42,940 bases of DNA from Candidatus Omnitrophota bacterium (GCA_030697665.1 JAUYPJ010000122.1:1-42940); one strand, 5' to 3'; shown: positions 14,287-23,305, counted from the first letter of the stretch. A program made the numbers and translations. The notes: generated by a model from the letters alone, not told the origin.

Positions 14287-15339
14287 TCATGACGTCCGCT
14301 CAATGGTTCCGATCACCCAGGCCGCGATGCGCGCCCGGCGCACGATCCGGATCACGCCTCCGGCGTCAGCCGCGCGGCACGCCAGCGCCAGCCCGATGCC
14401 CATGTTGAAGGTGGCCCGCATCTCGTCCGTCGCGAGGCAACCCGCGCGCTGGATCGTCTGAAAGATCGGCGGCGCCGGCCAGCTCGCCGGCTCAAGGCGC
14501 GCGCGCAGCTCCGGACGCTTCGCCACAAGATTCGGGATGCGCCGCGCCAGACCGCCGCCGGTCACGTGGACGACCGCGTGGAGCGACACGCGCCTCAGCA
14601 CCTCCAAGATCGGCCTGACGTAGATGCGGGTCGGCACCAGCAACTGCGGGGCCAGGCGGCGGAGCTGGGCGGTGGTGAAGACGCGGCGCACCAGGGAAAA
14701 GCCGTTCGCGTGCAGACCGGAGGAGGCCAACCCCACGATGACATCCCCCGCTCGGACGCGCGAGCCATCGATGATCCGGGCGTGCTCCACCAAGCCCACG
14801 CAAAAGCCCGCCACATCGTACTCGCCGGAGGCGTAGACGCCGGGCATCTCGGCGGTTTCGCCGCCCACCAACGCGCAGCCGCTCCGGCGGCAGCCCTCCG
14901 CGATCCCGCGCAGCAGACCGCTCATCAGCTCCGGCTGCATCCGGCCGACGGCCAGATAGTCGAGAAAGGCCAGCGGCTTCGCGCCATAGACGAGGACGTC
15001 GTTCGTATTCATCGCGACGACATCCACCCCGATGACCTCATGCGCGCTCGGAGATCGCCCCCCCGTTGCCACCAACTGGGCGATCTTGAGCTTGGTGCCC
15101 ACCCCGTCCGTTGACAGAACCAGCACCGGATCGCGAGTGCGCGCAGCGCCCAGACGGAACAGCCCCGCGAACTGCCCGCGATCCGGCAGCACCCCCGGGC
15201 CCCACGTCGAGCGGATGAGGGGGCGCATCCGCGAGAGCCACGCGTCCGCTGTGTCGATGTCGACCCCAGCCTTCCGATAGGTGAGCCTCGTGGTAATTTT
15301 CGATTTTCGATTTTCGATTTTCGATTGGTAAAGACTCAT
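14287..15339 (-). CDS. purM: Phosphoribosylformylglycinamidine cyclo-ligase
   Basis: A 350-residue AIR synthetase. It contains TYRKAGVDIDTADAWL, LVLSTDGVGTKLKIAQL (the DGVGTK ATP/metal motif), VIGVDVVAMNTNDVLVYGAK, ALVGGETAEMPGVYASG and IVGLASSGLHANGFSLVR. The enzyme closes the imidazole ring to make AIR. The start is unusual: the ATG at 15339 gives MSLYQSKIENRKSKI before the conserved TYRKAGVD. The first dozen residues are a translated period-7 array (TCGAAAA units). A GTG at 15354 is another option. No start nearer the conserved domain is obvious. Confidence 0.95.
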   Translation of the reverse strand: MSLYQSKIENRKSKITTRLTYRKAGVDIDTADAWLSRMRPLIRSTWGPGVLPDRGQFAGLFRLGAARTRDPVLVLSTDGVGTKLKIAQLVATGGRSPSAHEVIGVDVVAMNTNDVLVYGAKPLAFLDYLAVGRMQPELMSGLLRGIAEGCRRSGCALVGGETAEMPGVYASGEYDVAGFCVGLVEHARIIDGSRVRAGDVIVGLASSGLHANGFSLVRRVFTTAQLRRLAPQLLVPTRIYVRPILEVLRRVSLHAVVHVTGGGLARRIPNLVAKRPELRARLEPASWPAPPIFQTIQRAGCLATDEMRATFNMGIGLALACRAADAGGVIRIVRRARIAAWVIGTIERTS

Positions 15340-15404
15340 GATCCGGCTCTTCACCCATGCAATCCATAATCGACAATCGTCAATCGACGATCGTCAATCA
15401 TCAA
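15296..15404. repeat. Period-7 inverted array at the start of purM
   Basis: Four ATTTTCG-type 7-mers (15296-15326) face TCAATCG/ACAATCG-type 7-mers (15366-15404). The left arm is inside the purM coding region, where it is translated as SKIENRKSKI; the right arm abuts the end of purF. The arms are only partly complementary. Confidence 0.78.
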
Positions 15405-16816
15405 CATTTGCCTTGCCCGCTATGCTTCTCCAACGCGTACTTGTCCCCCTCTTCCCCGAACGGGACCGGGTAGGTGCCGCTCCAGCACGCCGTACAGTAG
15501 GTGGCGGGCTTGCCCACCGCCTTGAGCAACCCCTCCAGCGAGAGGTAGCCCAGGCTCTCCACGCCGAGGAACTGGCGGATATCTTCCAGCGAGCGGGTGT
15601 TGGCGATCAGCTCCTTCCGCGTGGGGAAATCGATCCCGTAGAAGCAGGAAAACTTGGTCGGAGGGCAGCTCACGCGCAGATGGATGGCGCGGGCCCCGCT
15701 CTCCCGCAAACTCTTCACGCGCGCCTTCGTCGTCGTCCCCCGCACGATCGAATCGTCCACAATGACCAGCCGCTTGCCCTCGATGATCTCTTTGATCGGG
15801 TTGAACTTCACCCGGACCTTCAGGTCGCGGATCTCCTGCGCCGGTTGAATGAACGTGCGTCCCACGTAGTGGTTGCGGATCATCCCCATCACAAACGGGA
15901 TCTGCGATTCCAGGCTGTAGCCCAGGGCCGCAAAATTGCCGGAGTCGGGGATCGGCATCACGAGATCCGCCTCGACCGGATACTCGCGGGCGAGCTGCCG
16001 GCCCAGCCGTGTCCGCACCGCCTGCACGCTCTCCCCGAAGATCTGGGAATCGGGCCGCGCGAAGTACACGTGCTCAAACAGACACTGGGAGAGCCGAGGC
16101 GATGAGTCGCGAACGGGATGCAGCGAGCGCAACCCGTCGGCGCCGATGAACACCACCTCACCGGGTTCCACCTCGCGCACCAGCTTGGCCCCGATGATGT
16201 CGAGCGCGCACGTCTCCGAGGCCAGCACGTAGGCCCGGTTCAGCCGGCCGATGCACAGCGGCCGAAACCCGTTGGGGTCGCGACACCCGATCAGCCCTCG
16301 CTCGGTCAGGAACAGCAGCGTGAAGGCCCCCTTGAGCAGTTGGAGACACTCGGCGAGATCCTGATCGAACTGGGCATTCGTCGCGCGCGCCAACAGGTGC
16401 AGGATGATCTCGCTGTCCACCGTCGTCTGGAAGATGGAGCCGGCGGCCTCGAGCTGCTGACGCAGCGTGAAGGCGTTCACCAGATTCCCGTTGTGGGCCA
16501 CCGCCAGCGGCCCTTTTGCGCAGGTCACGACGAGCGGCTGCGAGTTCTTCAGGGTGCTGGAGCCGGTCGTCGAGTAGCGGGTATGCCCCAGCGCCATCCG
16601 GCCCGGCAGCCCGCGCAGCGTCGACTCGTTGAACACCTCCGACACCAGCCCCATTCCTTTATGGGTGTGCATGGTCTTGCCGTCGAAGGTCACGATGCCG
16701 GCCGCCTCCTCCCCGCGATGCTGCAGCGAGTAGAGTCCCAGGTACGTCAACCGCGCGGCATCGCGGTGGCCGTAGACGCCGAACAGCCCGCAGGCGTGCT
16801 TGACGGAGTCATCCAT
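15401..16816 (-). CDS. purF: Amidophosphoribosyltransferase
   Basis: A 471-residue enzyme committing PRPP to purine synthesis. The short propeptide (MDDSVKHA) precedes the nucleophilic Cys of CGLFGVYGHRDA, the Ntn glutaminase site. GHTRYSTTGSS and the PRPP-loop RLVIVDDSIVRGTTTKA are intact. Cysteines in SCPPTKFSCFYGIDFP and YCTACWSG match the iron-sulfur-containing (Bacillus-type) form. It follows the RelE-like toxin gene with only two bases between stop and start, and is followed by purM. Confidence 0.98.
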   Translation of the reverse strand: MDDSVKHACGLFGVYGHRDAARLTYLGLYSLQHRGEEAAGIVTFDGKTMHTHKGMGLVSEVFNESTLRGLPGRMALGHTRYSTTGSSTLKNSQPLVVTCAKGPLAVAHNGNLVNAFTLRQQLEAAGSIFQTTVDSEIILHLLARATNAQFDQDLAECLQLLKGAFTLLFLTERGLIGCRDPNGFRPLCIGRLNRAYVLASETCALDIIGAKLVREVEPGEVVFIGADGLRSLHPVRDSSPRLSQCLFEHVYFARPDSQIFGESVQAVRTRLGRQLAREYPVEADLVMPIPDSGNFAALGYSLESQIPFVMGMIRNHYVGRTFIQPAQEIRDLKVRVKFNPIKEIIEGKRLVIVDDSIVRGTTTKARVKSLRESGARAIHLRVSCPPTKFSCFYGIDFPTRKELIANTRSLEDIRQFLGVESLGYLSLEGLLKAVGKPATYCTACWSGTYPVPFGEEGDKYALEKHSGQGKC

Positions 16817-16818
16817 GT

Positions 16819-17091
16819 TCAGCGCCGAAGGTAGCGACGAACGTCCTCGTGGTCTCCGAGGAGCGTCAGAATAATGGCGTCGCCCTGCAGTTGGAAGAGG
16901 ATCCGTAGATCCATGTTGATGCTGATTTCGAAGTTCTCGAACGGGAGCTTCTTCAGGCGAAGCGACTTCGGTTTGGTGGGGCTGCCGATGTGCCCCAGGA
17001 ACGTGTGAAGCTGATGCCGCGTCTTCTCTTGCAGGTGCCGTGGGAGGCGATCGAATCCCCGCTGAAAACCGGGGAGTGCCACGATCCTCAT
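16819..17091 (-). CDS. RelE/ParE-superfamily toxin
   Basis: A 90-residue protein: MRIVALPGFQRGFDRLP, then HLQEKTRHQLHTFLGHIG, and the C-terminal INMDLRILFQLQGDAIIL with LLGDHEDVRRYLRR. This pattern (basic helices, then a strand with an R-I-L-F core and a DHEDVYR-like end) is typical of RelE-type mRNA interferases. Its start overlaps the stop of the upstream AbrB-type gene (ATGA at 17088-17091), a usual antitoxin-first arrangement. The pair is inserted between purL and purF on the same strand and has its own promoter. It may cause transcript cleavage if unbalanced, but function is inferred from family only. Confidence 0.8.
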   Translation of the reverse strand: MRIVALPGFQRGFDRLPRHLQEKTRHQLHTFLGHIGSPTKPKSLRLKKLPFENFEISINMDLRILFQLQGDAIILTLLGDHEDVRRYLRR

Positions 17092-17375
17092 CCCTTCGTG
17101 CGCCGCTTCAGATCGCTCAGGAATGCCTGCGCATCCGGGTAGACGGTCCCCTTGCCTGCGCGGAGCTCCTCACGGACGTGCCGATTGAACGCCTGCCACT
17201 CGTCATCCGAAAGCGCAGAGGATTTGGCGCGTTCCATCTTCAGGCGAACCGGCACCACCACCAAGATGCCGTGTTGCTCAGCCACCTCCACCCATCCCTT
17301 GCTGCTGAAACCCAGGCGCTTGGCCAGTGGCGCTGGAATGGTCAGTTGTCGCTTGACGTTCAACTGTCTCAGCAT
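17088..17375 (-). CDS. AbrB/SpoVT-type antitoxin
   Basis: A 95-residue protein starting MLRQLNVKRQLTIPAPLAKR, the swapped-hairpin AbrB motif (xKxQLTIPxxLAKRLG). GWVEVAEQHGILVVVPVRLK follows, and then an acidic/basic C-terminal tail likely to wrap the toxin. It has a good ribosome site (GGGAGG about ten bases upstream). It should repress its own promoter and neutralise the RelE-like product, as AbrB-RelE pairs do. The gene starts 48 bp after the purL stop. Confidence 0.82.
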   Translation of the reverse strand: MLRQLNVKRQLTIPAPLAKRLGFSSKGWVEVAEQHGILVVVPVRLKMERAKSSALSDDEWQAFNRHVREELRAGKGTVYPDAQAFLSDLKRRTKG

Positions 17376-17397
17376 CTCTGATCACCTCCCAGAATGG

Positions 17398-17426
17398 AGA
17401 ATATCATACTTTCATACTGTATTCAA
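17398..17426 (-). promoter_or_regulatory. Promoter of the AbrB-RelE pair, overlapping the purL stop
   Basis: On the minus strand TTGAAT (17421-17426) and TATTCT (17398-17403) are 17 bp apart. The purL TGA stop is part of the -35 box. The spacer has two tandem copies of AGTATGA, a plausible operator for the AbrB-type protein. Confidence 0.65.
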
Positions 17427-19756
17427 TTCGTCATCGCCCTGGAGAGCCCGGCGCGCCAGGCGTCGTTCACGTCTTCCACAGGGAGATCGATCCAGGGATC
17501 AACCGTCAGGTGCGTCCCCCCGACCTTCCCGATGACGGCGGCGCTCACCCGATGACGCTTCGCCAGCGCCAGGAGCGGCTCGACGCAGGACCGCCCGCAG
17601 CTTACCACAATGCGCCCGGCCGACTCACCGAATAGCAGCGCATCGACCCGCATCGGTGGACGGTGGACAGTGGACAGTGGACGAACCGTCGCGCCAATCA
17701 CGTGCTCTTCATTCATGATGCAACACTCGGCGAGCGCCACAGCAAGGCCTCCATCCGAGCAGTCGTGCGCGGACGTCAGCCAGCCGCGCGCCGCCGCTTC
17801 GATCATCGCCCGCTGCAGCGCGCGCTCCTGTCGCAGATCGACCCGCGGCGGCTTGCCGACCTTGCGGCGGTGCAGCACCGCCAGGTATTCGCTGGCCCCG
17901 AGCTCCTCCCTCGTCTCCCCCAGCAGGATCACAACGTCCCCCTCATCCTTGAATCCCGCCGTGACTGGGTGAAGGGTGAAGGGTGAAGGGTGAAGGGCCC
18001 TTCCACCCTTGACCCTTGACCCTTGACCCTCGATGAGGCCGATCATCCCGATCACCGGCGTCGGGTCGATGGCCCCGCGGGGACTTTCGTTGTAGAAGCT
18101 CACATTGCCGCCGGTGACCGGCGTGCCAAACGCCCGGCAGGCATCCGCAATCCCACGGACGCATTCCTTGAACTGCCACATGACCTCCGGGTCTTGCGGG
18201 TTGCCGAAGTTCAGGCAGTCGGTCACCGCGAGCGGCCGCGCCCCGACGCACACGAGGTTGCGCGCCGCCTCGGCCACCGCCAGCTTGCCGCCCTCATACG
18301 GATCCAGAGCGCAGGCGCGCCCGTTGCCGTCGATGGTGGCCGCCAGCCACTGCCCGGTCTCCTTGATCCGCAGCACCGCGGCATCCGCCCGGCCCGGCGG
18401 GACGACCGTATTCGTCTGGACCATGTGATCATACTGCTCATAGACGCAGGCTTTGTCGGCGATCGTCGGCGAGCCCAGCAGACGCATCAGCGCGTCCCCG
18501 TAGTCGGCGGGCTGCCGGAGCCCGCGCCACGACGGCCGCTGCGCGAGGCGGAGGCGGCGCGGCCGTCTGGTCGGCCGTCGATAGACCGGCGCCTCGTCGG
18601 TCAGCGCCCGCACCGAGATCTCCGCGACCACCTCGGAGCCGGCCTTGACCCGTAGGCGGCCGTCGCCTGTCACGCGCCCGATCTCGACGGCGTTGAGGCC
18701 CCACCTCGCGAACACCCGTTTCACGCGCGGCAGCCGCCCGCGCCTGACGACCAGCAACATCCGCTCCTGCGACTCGGAGAGCATCACCTCATAAGGCGTC
18801 ATATCCTCCGCGCGCCGCGGCACGCGGGCGACGTCGATCTCGATGCCGGTGCCGCTGCGGGAAGGCATCTCGCAGGTGGAACAGGTCAGGCCGGCCGCCC
18901 CCATGTCCTGAATGCCCACGACGTCGCCCGTCGCCAGCGCCTCGAGCGTCGCCTCCAGCAGGCACTTCTCCGCAAACGGATCCCCGATCTGCACCGCCGG
19001 CCGATCGGCATCCGAGCCGTCGGTCAGCTCCCGCGAGGCGAAGCTGGCGCCGCCCAAGCCGTCACGGCCGGTCGAGGAGCCCACGTACAGCACCGGGTTG
19101 CCGACGCCGCGCGCCTGCGCCCTGGCAATCCGGCGCCTGGGGACGATGCCGAGGCACATGACGTTCACCAGCGGGTTCTCCCGATACGCGTCGTCGAACA
19201 TGATCTCGCCGCCGACGGTCGGGACGCCCACCGCGTTGCCGTAGTCAGCGATCCCCTTCACGACGCCCTCGAGCAGGAATCGCGTCCGGGCATGATCCGT
19301 GAGAGGGCCAAACCGCAAGGAATCCAACAGCGCAATCGGCCTAGCACCCATCGTGAAGATGTCGCGCAGGATCCCCCCCACCCCGGTCGCCGCCCCCGCA
19401 TGCGGCTCGACCGCTGAGGGGTGGTTATGGCTCTCGCACTTGAAGGCCACCGCCATGCCGCGGCCGATCTCCACCACGCCCGCGTTCTCCTGGCCCGCCG
19501 GCACGACGATGCGCGGGCCTCTGGTCGGGAATTGCCTGAGATAGATCCGTGAGCTACCGTAACAACAGTGCTCGCTCCACATGACGCCGAAGATCCCCAC
19601 CTCGGTCGCCGTGGGCTGTCGGCCGAGGATGCGCACGATGTGGTCGTACGCCTCAGGCGTGAGGTTGTGCGAGGCGGCCAGCCGCTTGAGCTGTTCCACT
19701 TCGGCTGATGAGGGCCGTGACCCTCCAACCGCTTGACTGTTCCCGTTCTGACTCAT
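17423..19756 (-). CDS. purL: Phosphoribosylformylglycinamidine synthase, PurL subunit (small form)
   Basis: A 777-residue FGAM synthase subunit working with PurS and PurQ. Visible motifs are [72 protein letters not shown] and [20 protein letters not shown], with a second half containing [20 protein letters not shown]. The protein carries two translated repeat arrays. One at 17967-18033 is an inverted period-7 array in the loop after MIGLIEGQ. A second lies at 17655-17682 (STVHRPP). Both are in surface-loop positions by comparison with the family pattern. pilT lies upstream and the AbrB-RelE pair downstream. Confidence 0.97.
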   Translation of the reverse strand: MSQNGNSQAVGGSRPSSAEVEQLKRLAASHNLTPEAYDHIVRILGRQPTATEVGIFGVMWSEHCCYGSSRIYLRQFPTRGPRIVVPAGQENAGVVEIGRGMAVAFKCESHNHPSAVEPHAGAATGVGGILRDIFTMGARPIALLDSLRFGPLTDHARTRFLLEGVVKGIADYGNAVGVPTVGGEIMFDDAYRENPLVNVMCLGIVPRRRIARAQARGVGNPVLYVGSSTGRDGLGGASFASRELTDGSDADRPAVQIGDPFAEKCLLEATLEALATGDVVGIQDMGAAGLTCSTCEMPSRSGTGIEIDVARVPRRAEDMTPYEVMLSESQERMLLVVRRGRLPRVKRVFARWGLNAVEIGRVTGDGRLRVKAGSEVVAEISVRALTDEAPVYRRPTRRPRRLRLAQRPSWRGLRQPADYGDALMRLLGSPTIADKACVYEQYDHMVQTNTVVPPGRADAAVLRIKETGQWLAATIDGNGRACALDPYEGGKLAVAEAARNLVCVGARPLAVTDCLNFGNPQDPEVMWQFKECVRGIADACRAFGTPVTGGNVSFYNESPRGAIDPTPVIGMIGLIEGQGSRVKGGRALHPSPFTLHPVTAGFKDEGDVVILLGETREELGASEYLAVLHRRKVGKPPRVDLRQERALQRAMIEAAARGWLTSAHDCSDGGLAVALAECCIMNEEHVIGATVRPLSTVHRPPMRVDALLFGESAGRIVVSCGRSCVEPLLALAKRHRVSAAVIGKVGGTHLTVDPWIDLPVEDVNDAWRAGLSRAMTN
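17655..17682. repeat. Period-7 array in frame inside purL (3' part)
   Basis: Four tandem 7-mers (GGTGGAC, GGTGGAC, AGTGGAC, AGTGGAC), translated on the minus strand as roughly STVHRPP. Only one arm is present. Confidence 0.8.
17967..18033. repeat. Inverted period-7 array in frame inside purL
   Basis: Four GGGTGAA units (17967-17994) face ACCCTTG units (18005-18033) with a loop of about ten bases. The element is translated as part of [18 protein letters not shown] and does not break the frame. Confidence 0.9.
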
Positions 19757-19768
19757 CCGACCCCAACC

Positions 19769-19801
19769 TTCTGCCTACTGCCTTCTGCTTTCTGCCCACT
19801 G
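19769..19801. repeat. One-sided period-7 array between pilT and purL
   Basis: Five tandem 7-mers of type CTTCTGC / CTACTGC / TTTCTGC in the 47-bp gap. No facing arm is obvious. Confidence 0.7.
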
Positions 19802-19803
19802 TC

Positions 19804-20886
19804 TTACGTCCTCCCACAGAGGCTCTTGAACTCTTCCGCGCTCGTCGATTTCAGCAACGCCTCCTCGAAGGTCACTTTGCCGGCGGTCACCAGGTTCTTG
19901 AGGGAGGTGTTCAGCGTGACCATCCCCACGCTCGCCCCGGACTGGATCGCGCTGACGATCTGGTGGCTCTTGCCCTCCCGGACGAGGTTGCGGATGGCGG
20001 TCGTGGCGATCATGATCTCCATGGCGCAGGCCCTGCCTTTGCCGTCCACCGTAGGGACGAGGGTCTGCGATACCACCCCTTCAATCGTGGAGGACACCTG
20101 GACCCGGATCTGCTGTTGCTGGTGCGGCGGGAAGACGTCCACGATGCGGTCCACGGTGGAGGGCGCGCCCGTCGTGTGGAGGGTGGCGAACACCAGGTGT
20201 CCCGTCTCCGCCGCCGTCACCGCCAGCGAGATCGTCTCCAGGTCCCGCATCTCCCCCACGAGGATCACGTCGGGGTCCTGGCGCAGGACGTGCTTCAGCG
20301 CCTCGCTGAAGGAGTGCGTATCCTGCCCCAGCTCCCGCTGGCGGATGATCGCCTTCTTGTTCTGGTAGAGGAACTCGATGGGGTCTTCGATCGTCACGAT
20401 ATGGACCTTCGCCGTGTCGTTGATGTGCTCGATCATCGCGGCCAGCGTCGTCGATTTGCCTGAGCCGGTCGGCCCGGTCACGAGGATGAGCCCGCGGGGC
20501 TTCTTGCACAGCGTCTTCAGGACCGGCGGAAACCCCAGCTCATCCAGGCTCGACGGCCGCTGCGGGATGGCCCGGAAAACCGCGCCCATCGCGCCCCGCT
20601 GGAGCAGGACGTTGCCCCGATACCGCGAAACCCCTGGCAGGCTGTACGAGAAATCCAGCTCCTTATGCTCGATAAAGCCGGCCCGCTGCTCCTCGCTCAA
20701 GACGGCGTAGACCAGCTCCTGGAGCGCCTCGGGCGTCAGCGGCTCCCTCTCGGTGGACGTCAGGACGCCGTTGATCCGATACGTCGGCGGGCTAGCAATC
20801 GTCAGATGCAGATCGGAGGCCTTTTTCTCCACCATCCCCTTCAGCAGTTCCTCGATGACGGCGCGGGATTCCATGGTGACGCTCAT
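19804..20886 (-). CDS. pilT: Type IV pilus retraction ATPase PilT family
   Basis: A 360-residue secretion ATPase. N-terminal [20 protein letters not shown] is the PilT domain. The Walker A motif is [17 protein letters not shown], the Walker B region [20 protein letters not shown], and the His box [21 protein letters not shown]. The length is typical for PilT, without the N-terminal domain of PilB. It would drive pilus retraction and twitching. The start overlaps the purQ stop (ATGA), with a GGAGGAG that is too close to this ATG but better spaced for a second ATG five codons on. It is embedded between purQ and purL, so it is probably co-transcribed with purine genes; no other pilus gene is in the window. 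Confidence 0.95.
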   Translation of the reverse strand: MSVTMESRAVIEELLKGMVEKKASDLHLTIASPPTYRINGVLTSTEREPLTPEALQELVYAVLSEEQRAGFIEHKELDFSYSLPGVSRYRGNVLLQRGAMGAVFRAIPQRPSSLDELGFPPVLKTLCKKPRGLILVTGPTGSGKSTTLAAMIEHINDTAKVHIVTIEDPIEFLYQNKKAIIRQRELGQDTHSFSEALKHVLRQDPDVILVGEMRDLETISLAVTAAETGHLVFATLHTTGAPSTVDRIVDVFPPHQQQQIRVQVSSTIEGVVSQTLVPTVDGKGRACAMEIMIATTAIRNLVREGKSHQIVSAIQSGASVGMVTLNTSLKNLVTAGKVTFEEALLKSTSAEEFKSLCGRT

Positions 20887-21572
20887 CTCCTCCTATGGAC
20901 AATCGACTCGAACACCAGCCGCCCGTCGGCGGAGCCCAGGATCGATTCCGAGGCGCGCTCAGGGTGCGGCATCATCCCCAGGACGTTTCCGCGGCGATTG
21001 GTGAAGCCTGCAATGCCGTCCACCGAGCCGTTGGGGTTGGCGCGATCCACGACCTGTCCCTCGTCGTCGCAGTAGCGGAACACGACCTGACCCCGCACCG
21101 CCGGAAGCCTCTTCGCCTCAACGGTGTAGCGGCCCTCGTTATGGGCGATCGGCAGACGGACGACCTGCCCCGGCTGAAACTGGTTCGTAAAGGGGGTGTC
21201 GGTCCGTTCGACCCGGAGGCTGACAAACCGGCAGATGAACCGCAGCCCCTGATTGCGCAGCATGGCCCCGGGGAGCAACCCCGCTTCCAGCAGAATCTGA
21301 AACCCGTTGCAGATCCCGATGACCAAGCCCCCCTCCCGCGCGAAGGCGGTCACCGCGCGCATGATGGGCGAGAACCTCGCGATCGCGCCGGTGCGCAGGT
21401 AGTCCCCGTAGCTGAACCCGCCCGGCAGCACCACGCAGTCGCACCCCCGCAGCGACGTCTCTTGATGCCACAACGTTATCACCCGCTGCCGGAGGACCTG
21501 CCGCAGGACGTCCACGCAGTCCTGGTCGCAGTTGGAGCCCGGAAACACCACCACGCCGAACTTCATCTTCAC
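20883..21572 (-). CDS. purQ: Phosphoribosylformylglycinamidine synthase, PurQ glutaminase subunit
   Basis: A 229-residue class I glutamine amidotransferase that supplies ammonia to Pur[20 protein letters not shown] is the PurQ N-terminus. The nucleophile elbow is [20 protein letters not shown], and the His-Glu pair is [10 protein letters not shown]. It starts at GTG 21572 (overlapping the purS stop) or at an ATG two codons later; both are possible. It overlaps pilT at the 3' end. Confidence 0.96.
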   Translation of the reverse strand: MKMKFGVVVFPGSNCDQDCVDVLRQVLRQRVITLWHQETSLRGCDCVVLPGGFSYGDYLRTGAIARFSPIMRAVTAFAREGGLVIGICNGFQILLEAGLLPGAMLRNQGLRFICRFVSLRVERTDTPFTNQFQPGQVVRLPIAHNEGRYTVEAKRLPAVRGQVVFRYCDDEGQVVDRANPNGSVDGIAGFTNRRGNVLGMMPHPERASESILGSADGRLVFESIVHRRR

Positions 21573-21862
21573 GTCGCTCGCGCTCGCGTCCGGCTGAGCG
21601 CCTTGGGGCTTGCGCCGTGAGCGGGATCAAGATCAATGCGGTAGGCCTCGACCACCGGATTCGCCAAGAGCTTGCGGCACATCCGCTCGACGTCCTTCTT
21701 CGCGGACGCGACCGTCGAGTGGTTCAGCTCGATCTCAAGATACTTCCCCATCCGCACGTCCCTGAGGCCGCGAAATCCCAATGACTCCAGCGCCTGCTTG
21801 ATCGTCTTGCCCTGCGCGTCCAACAGACCGGGTTTGAGGGTAATATAGACCGTCGCCTTCAT
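21569..21862 (-). CDS. purS: Phosphoribosylformylglycinamidine synthase, PurS subunit
   Basis: A 97-residue Pur[21 protein letters not shown], the central [20 protein letters not shown] and [17 protein letters not shown] match the family. About 15 extra C-terminal residues ([18 protein letters not shown]) go beyond the usual 80-residue length. The ATG at 21862 is preceded by AGAGGA at a good distance; the longer frame is not needed. It overlaps purQ by four bases. Confidence 0.94.
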   Translation of the reverse strand: MKATVYITLKPGLLDAQGKTIKQALESLGFRGLRDVRMGKYLEIELNHSTVASAKKDVERMCRKLLANPVVEAYRIDLDPAHGASPKALSRTRARAT

Positions 21863-21943
21863 CGTATCCTCTATGCTTCGCTGGTCCGTGCTGCTTGGAA
21901 GATCAGCGTCTTCGCTTCCGACGGTGATCGCCACCATCGACGG

Positions 21944-22753
21944 TCAGCGCCCTATCGGACGCGCCGCCGGGGCGGTGTCGCCGAGGACCCGGCGCAGCAC
22001 TTCCTGGTAGGCCTCCTCCACGCTGCCCAGGTCGCGGCGGAAGCGGTCTTTGTCGAGCTTGCGGCGCGTCCCGTGCTCCCACAGCCGCATGGTATCAGGC
22101 GAGATTTCATCGCCGAGCAGGATAGGGGTCGGAAGCGCCTCGGCCTGCGGTCTCGGCATGCCCGTCGCCGACCCCGCTGCCAGCGGGGTACCCCGGCTTG
22201 GACAGAATCGTCCGAACTCGAGCTTGAAATCCACCAGGTCGAGTTGCCGCTCGTTGAAGAATGCCTTCAGCGCCTCGTTGACCTTCAGCGACTCCGCGCG
22301 GATGTGCGCCAGCTCCTGTGCCGTCGCCCAACCCATGGCCACGATGTGATCATCGTTGATGAGCGGATCGCCCAGCGCATCGCTCTTGTAGTGCCACTCA
22401 AACACCGGCTGCTTGAGCACGATCCCCTCCTCGATCCCCAACAGCTTGGCCATGCCGCCCGCCACGATGTTGCGGACGGTCACCTCGAGCGGCACGATCT
22501 CCAGCCGCTTGACGAGCATGGAGCGATCGTCCAGTTGCTTGACGAAGTGGGTCGCCACCCCCCGGCGTTCCAGGTACGTGAACAAGGCGCTGGAGATGCG
22601 GTTGTTGCACACCCCCTTGTCCATGATGGTGCCGCGCTTCTGCGCGTTGAAAGCGGTGGCGTCGTCTTTGAAGAATTGGATGACCAAGTGGGGATCCTCG
22701 GTCGCGTAGAGGATCTTGGCTTTCCCCTCATACAGTTTGTCACCGCGCTGCAT
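21944..22753 (-). CDS. purC: SAICAR synthetase with an in-frame insertion
   Basis: A 269-residue enzyme adding aspartate to CAIR. KLYEGKAKILYATEDPHLVI is the ATP-binding N-terminus; NNRISSALFTYLERRGV, IVPLEVTVRNIVAGGMAKLL and GDEISPDTMRLWEHGT are conserved. Between KLEFGR and ILLGDEISPD about 28 residues (183-210, starting FCPSRGTPLAAG) are not expected; PurC proteins normally run directly from the KLEFG strand to the DEISPD strand. The extra DNA (22124-22207) is palindromic. The start overlaps the end of the PEGA lipoprotein gene by 14 bp. Confidence 0.96.
   Translation of the reverse strand: MQRGDKLYEGKAKILYATEDPHLVIQFFKDDATAFNAQKRGTIMDKGVCNNRISSALFTYLERRGVATHFVKQLDDRSMLVKRLEIVPLEVTVRNIVAGGMAKLLGIEEGIVLKQPVFEWHYKSDALGDPLINDDHIVAMGWATAQELAHIRAESLKVNEALKAFFNERQLDLVDFKLEFGRFCPSRGTPLAAGSATGMPRPQAEALPTPILLGDEISPDTMRLWEHGTRRKLDKDRFRRDLGSVEEAYQEVLRRVLGDTAPAARPIGR
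22124..22207. repeat. Palindromic insertion in frame inside purC
   Basis: GGGGTCGG near 22125-22132 pairs with CCGACCCC near 22170, and ACCCCGCTG/CAGCGGGGT forms a second hairpin. The length (84 bp) is a multiple of three. It interrupts a loop between two conserved PurC strands. Confidence 0.72.
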
Positions 22754-23219
22754 CGCTCGACTCCTGTCGAGGGGGTGACGCCGTCGCGTCTGAGGGAACA
22801 GGCGGCGCGGATGACCCTGAGGCCGAGGGTGCCGTGGCCGAAGAGGACGTCAGGGGTGGCGGACTCGGCGTGGGCAGCTCCTGGGTGGGCGTCAGCGTGT
22901 ACGACAAGACCCGCGTATCGATGATCTGCAGCGGCAACAGCTCCATCACCAGGTCGAACGGAATCCACAGATGCGGCGGGGCGTCCAGGCGCCGGCGGTC
23001 CTCCAGCCGCTCGTAGCCCTCTCGACGCAGCATGACCCGATGCCACCCGTACCACAGGAAGTCGTACGTCACGGGGCTCTGGCCTTTCAACTCGTCGTTC
23101 ACGTAGACGAACGCCCCCGGGGGCTCGGTCCGGATCGTCAACGACCGCCGGACGCATCCTGTCAAGAACAGTCCACAGACTAGTCCATAGACCATAGTCC
23201 GTAGTCCATAGACCAGCAT
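22740..23219 (-). CDS. PEGA-domain lipoprotein
   Basis: A 159-residue protein with a short signal peptide ending in a lipobox (GLFLTGC). A PEGA domain follows: SLTIRTEPPGAFVYVNDEL with KGQSPVTYDFLWYGWHRVML. The C-terminal third is Pro/Ser/Ala-rich and looks disordered. PEGA domains are surface-exposed modules of unknown ligand in many envelope proteins. The N-terminal part of the signal peptide (MLVYGLRTMVYGL) is encoded by a period-7 array, so start choice is uncertain; I take the ATG at 23219, though the internal ATG also gives a working signal. It sits between purB and purC and overlaps purC. Confidence 0.75.
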   Translation of the reverse strand: MLVYGLRTMVYGLVCGLFLTGCVRRSLTIRTEPPGAFVYVNDELKGQSPVTYDFLWYGWHRVMLRREGYERLEDRRRLDAPPHLWIPFDLVMELLPLQIIDTRVLSYTLTPTQELPTPSPPPLTSSSATAPSASGSSAPPVPSDATASPPRQESSDAAR

Positions 23220-23304
23220 CGGCAGTTCATCGCATGCACTCCGGTGCCAAACGGGACGTTGGCCTCTCCCTTGCCATGGACTATCGACTATGGACCATGG
23301 ACTG
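23171..23304. repeat. Inverted period-7 array, purB to PEGA gene (encodes part of its signal peptide)
   Basis: 7-mers of type GTCCATA/GACCATA (23182-23214) face TATGGAC/CATGGAC-type 7-mers (23274-23304), with a loop of about 60 bases. The unit is the same as in the elements at 8438 and 29450 but the loop differs. The left arm is in frame in the PEGA lipoprotein gene. Confidence 0.85.
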
Positions 23305-23305
23305 C

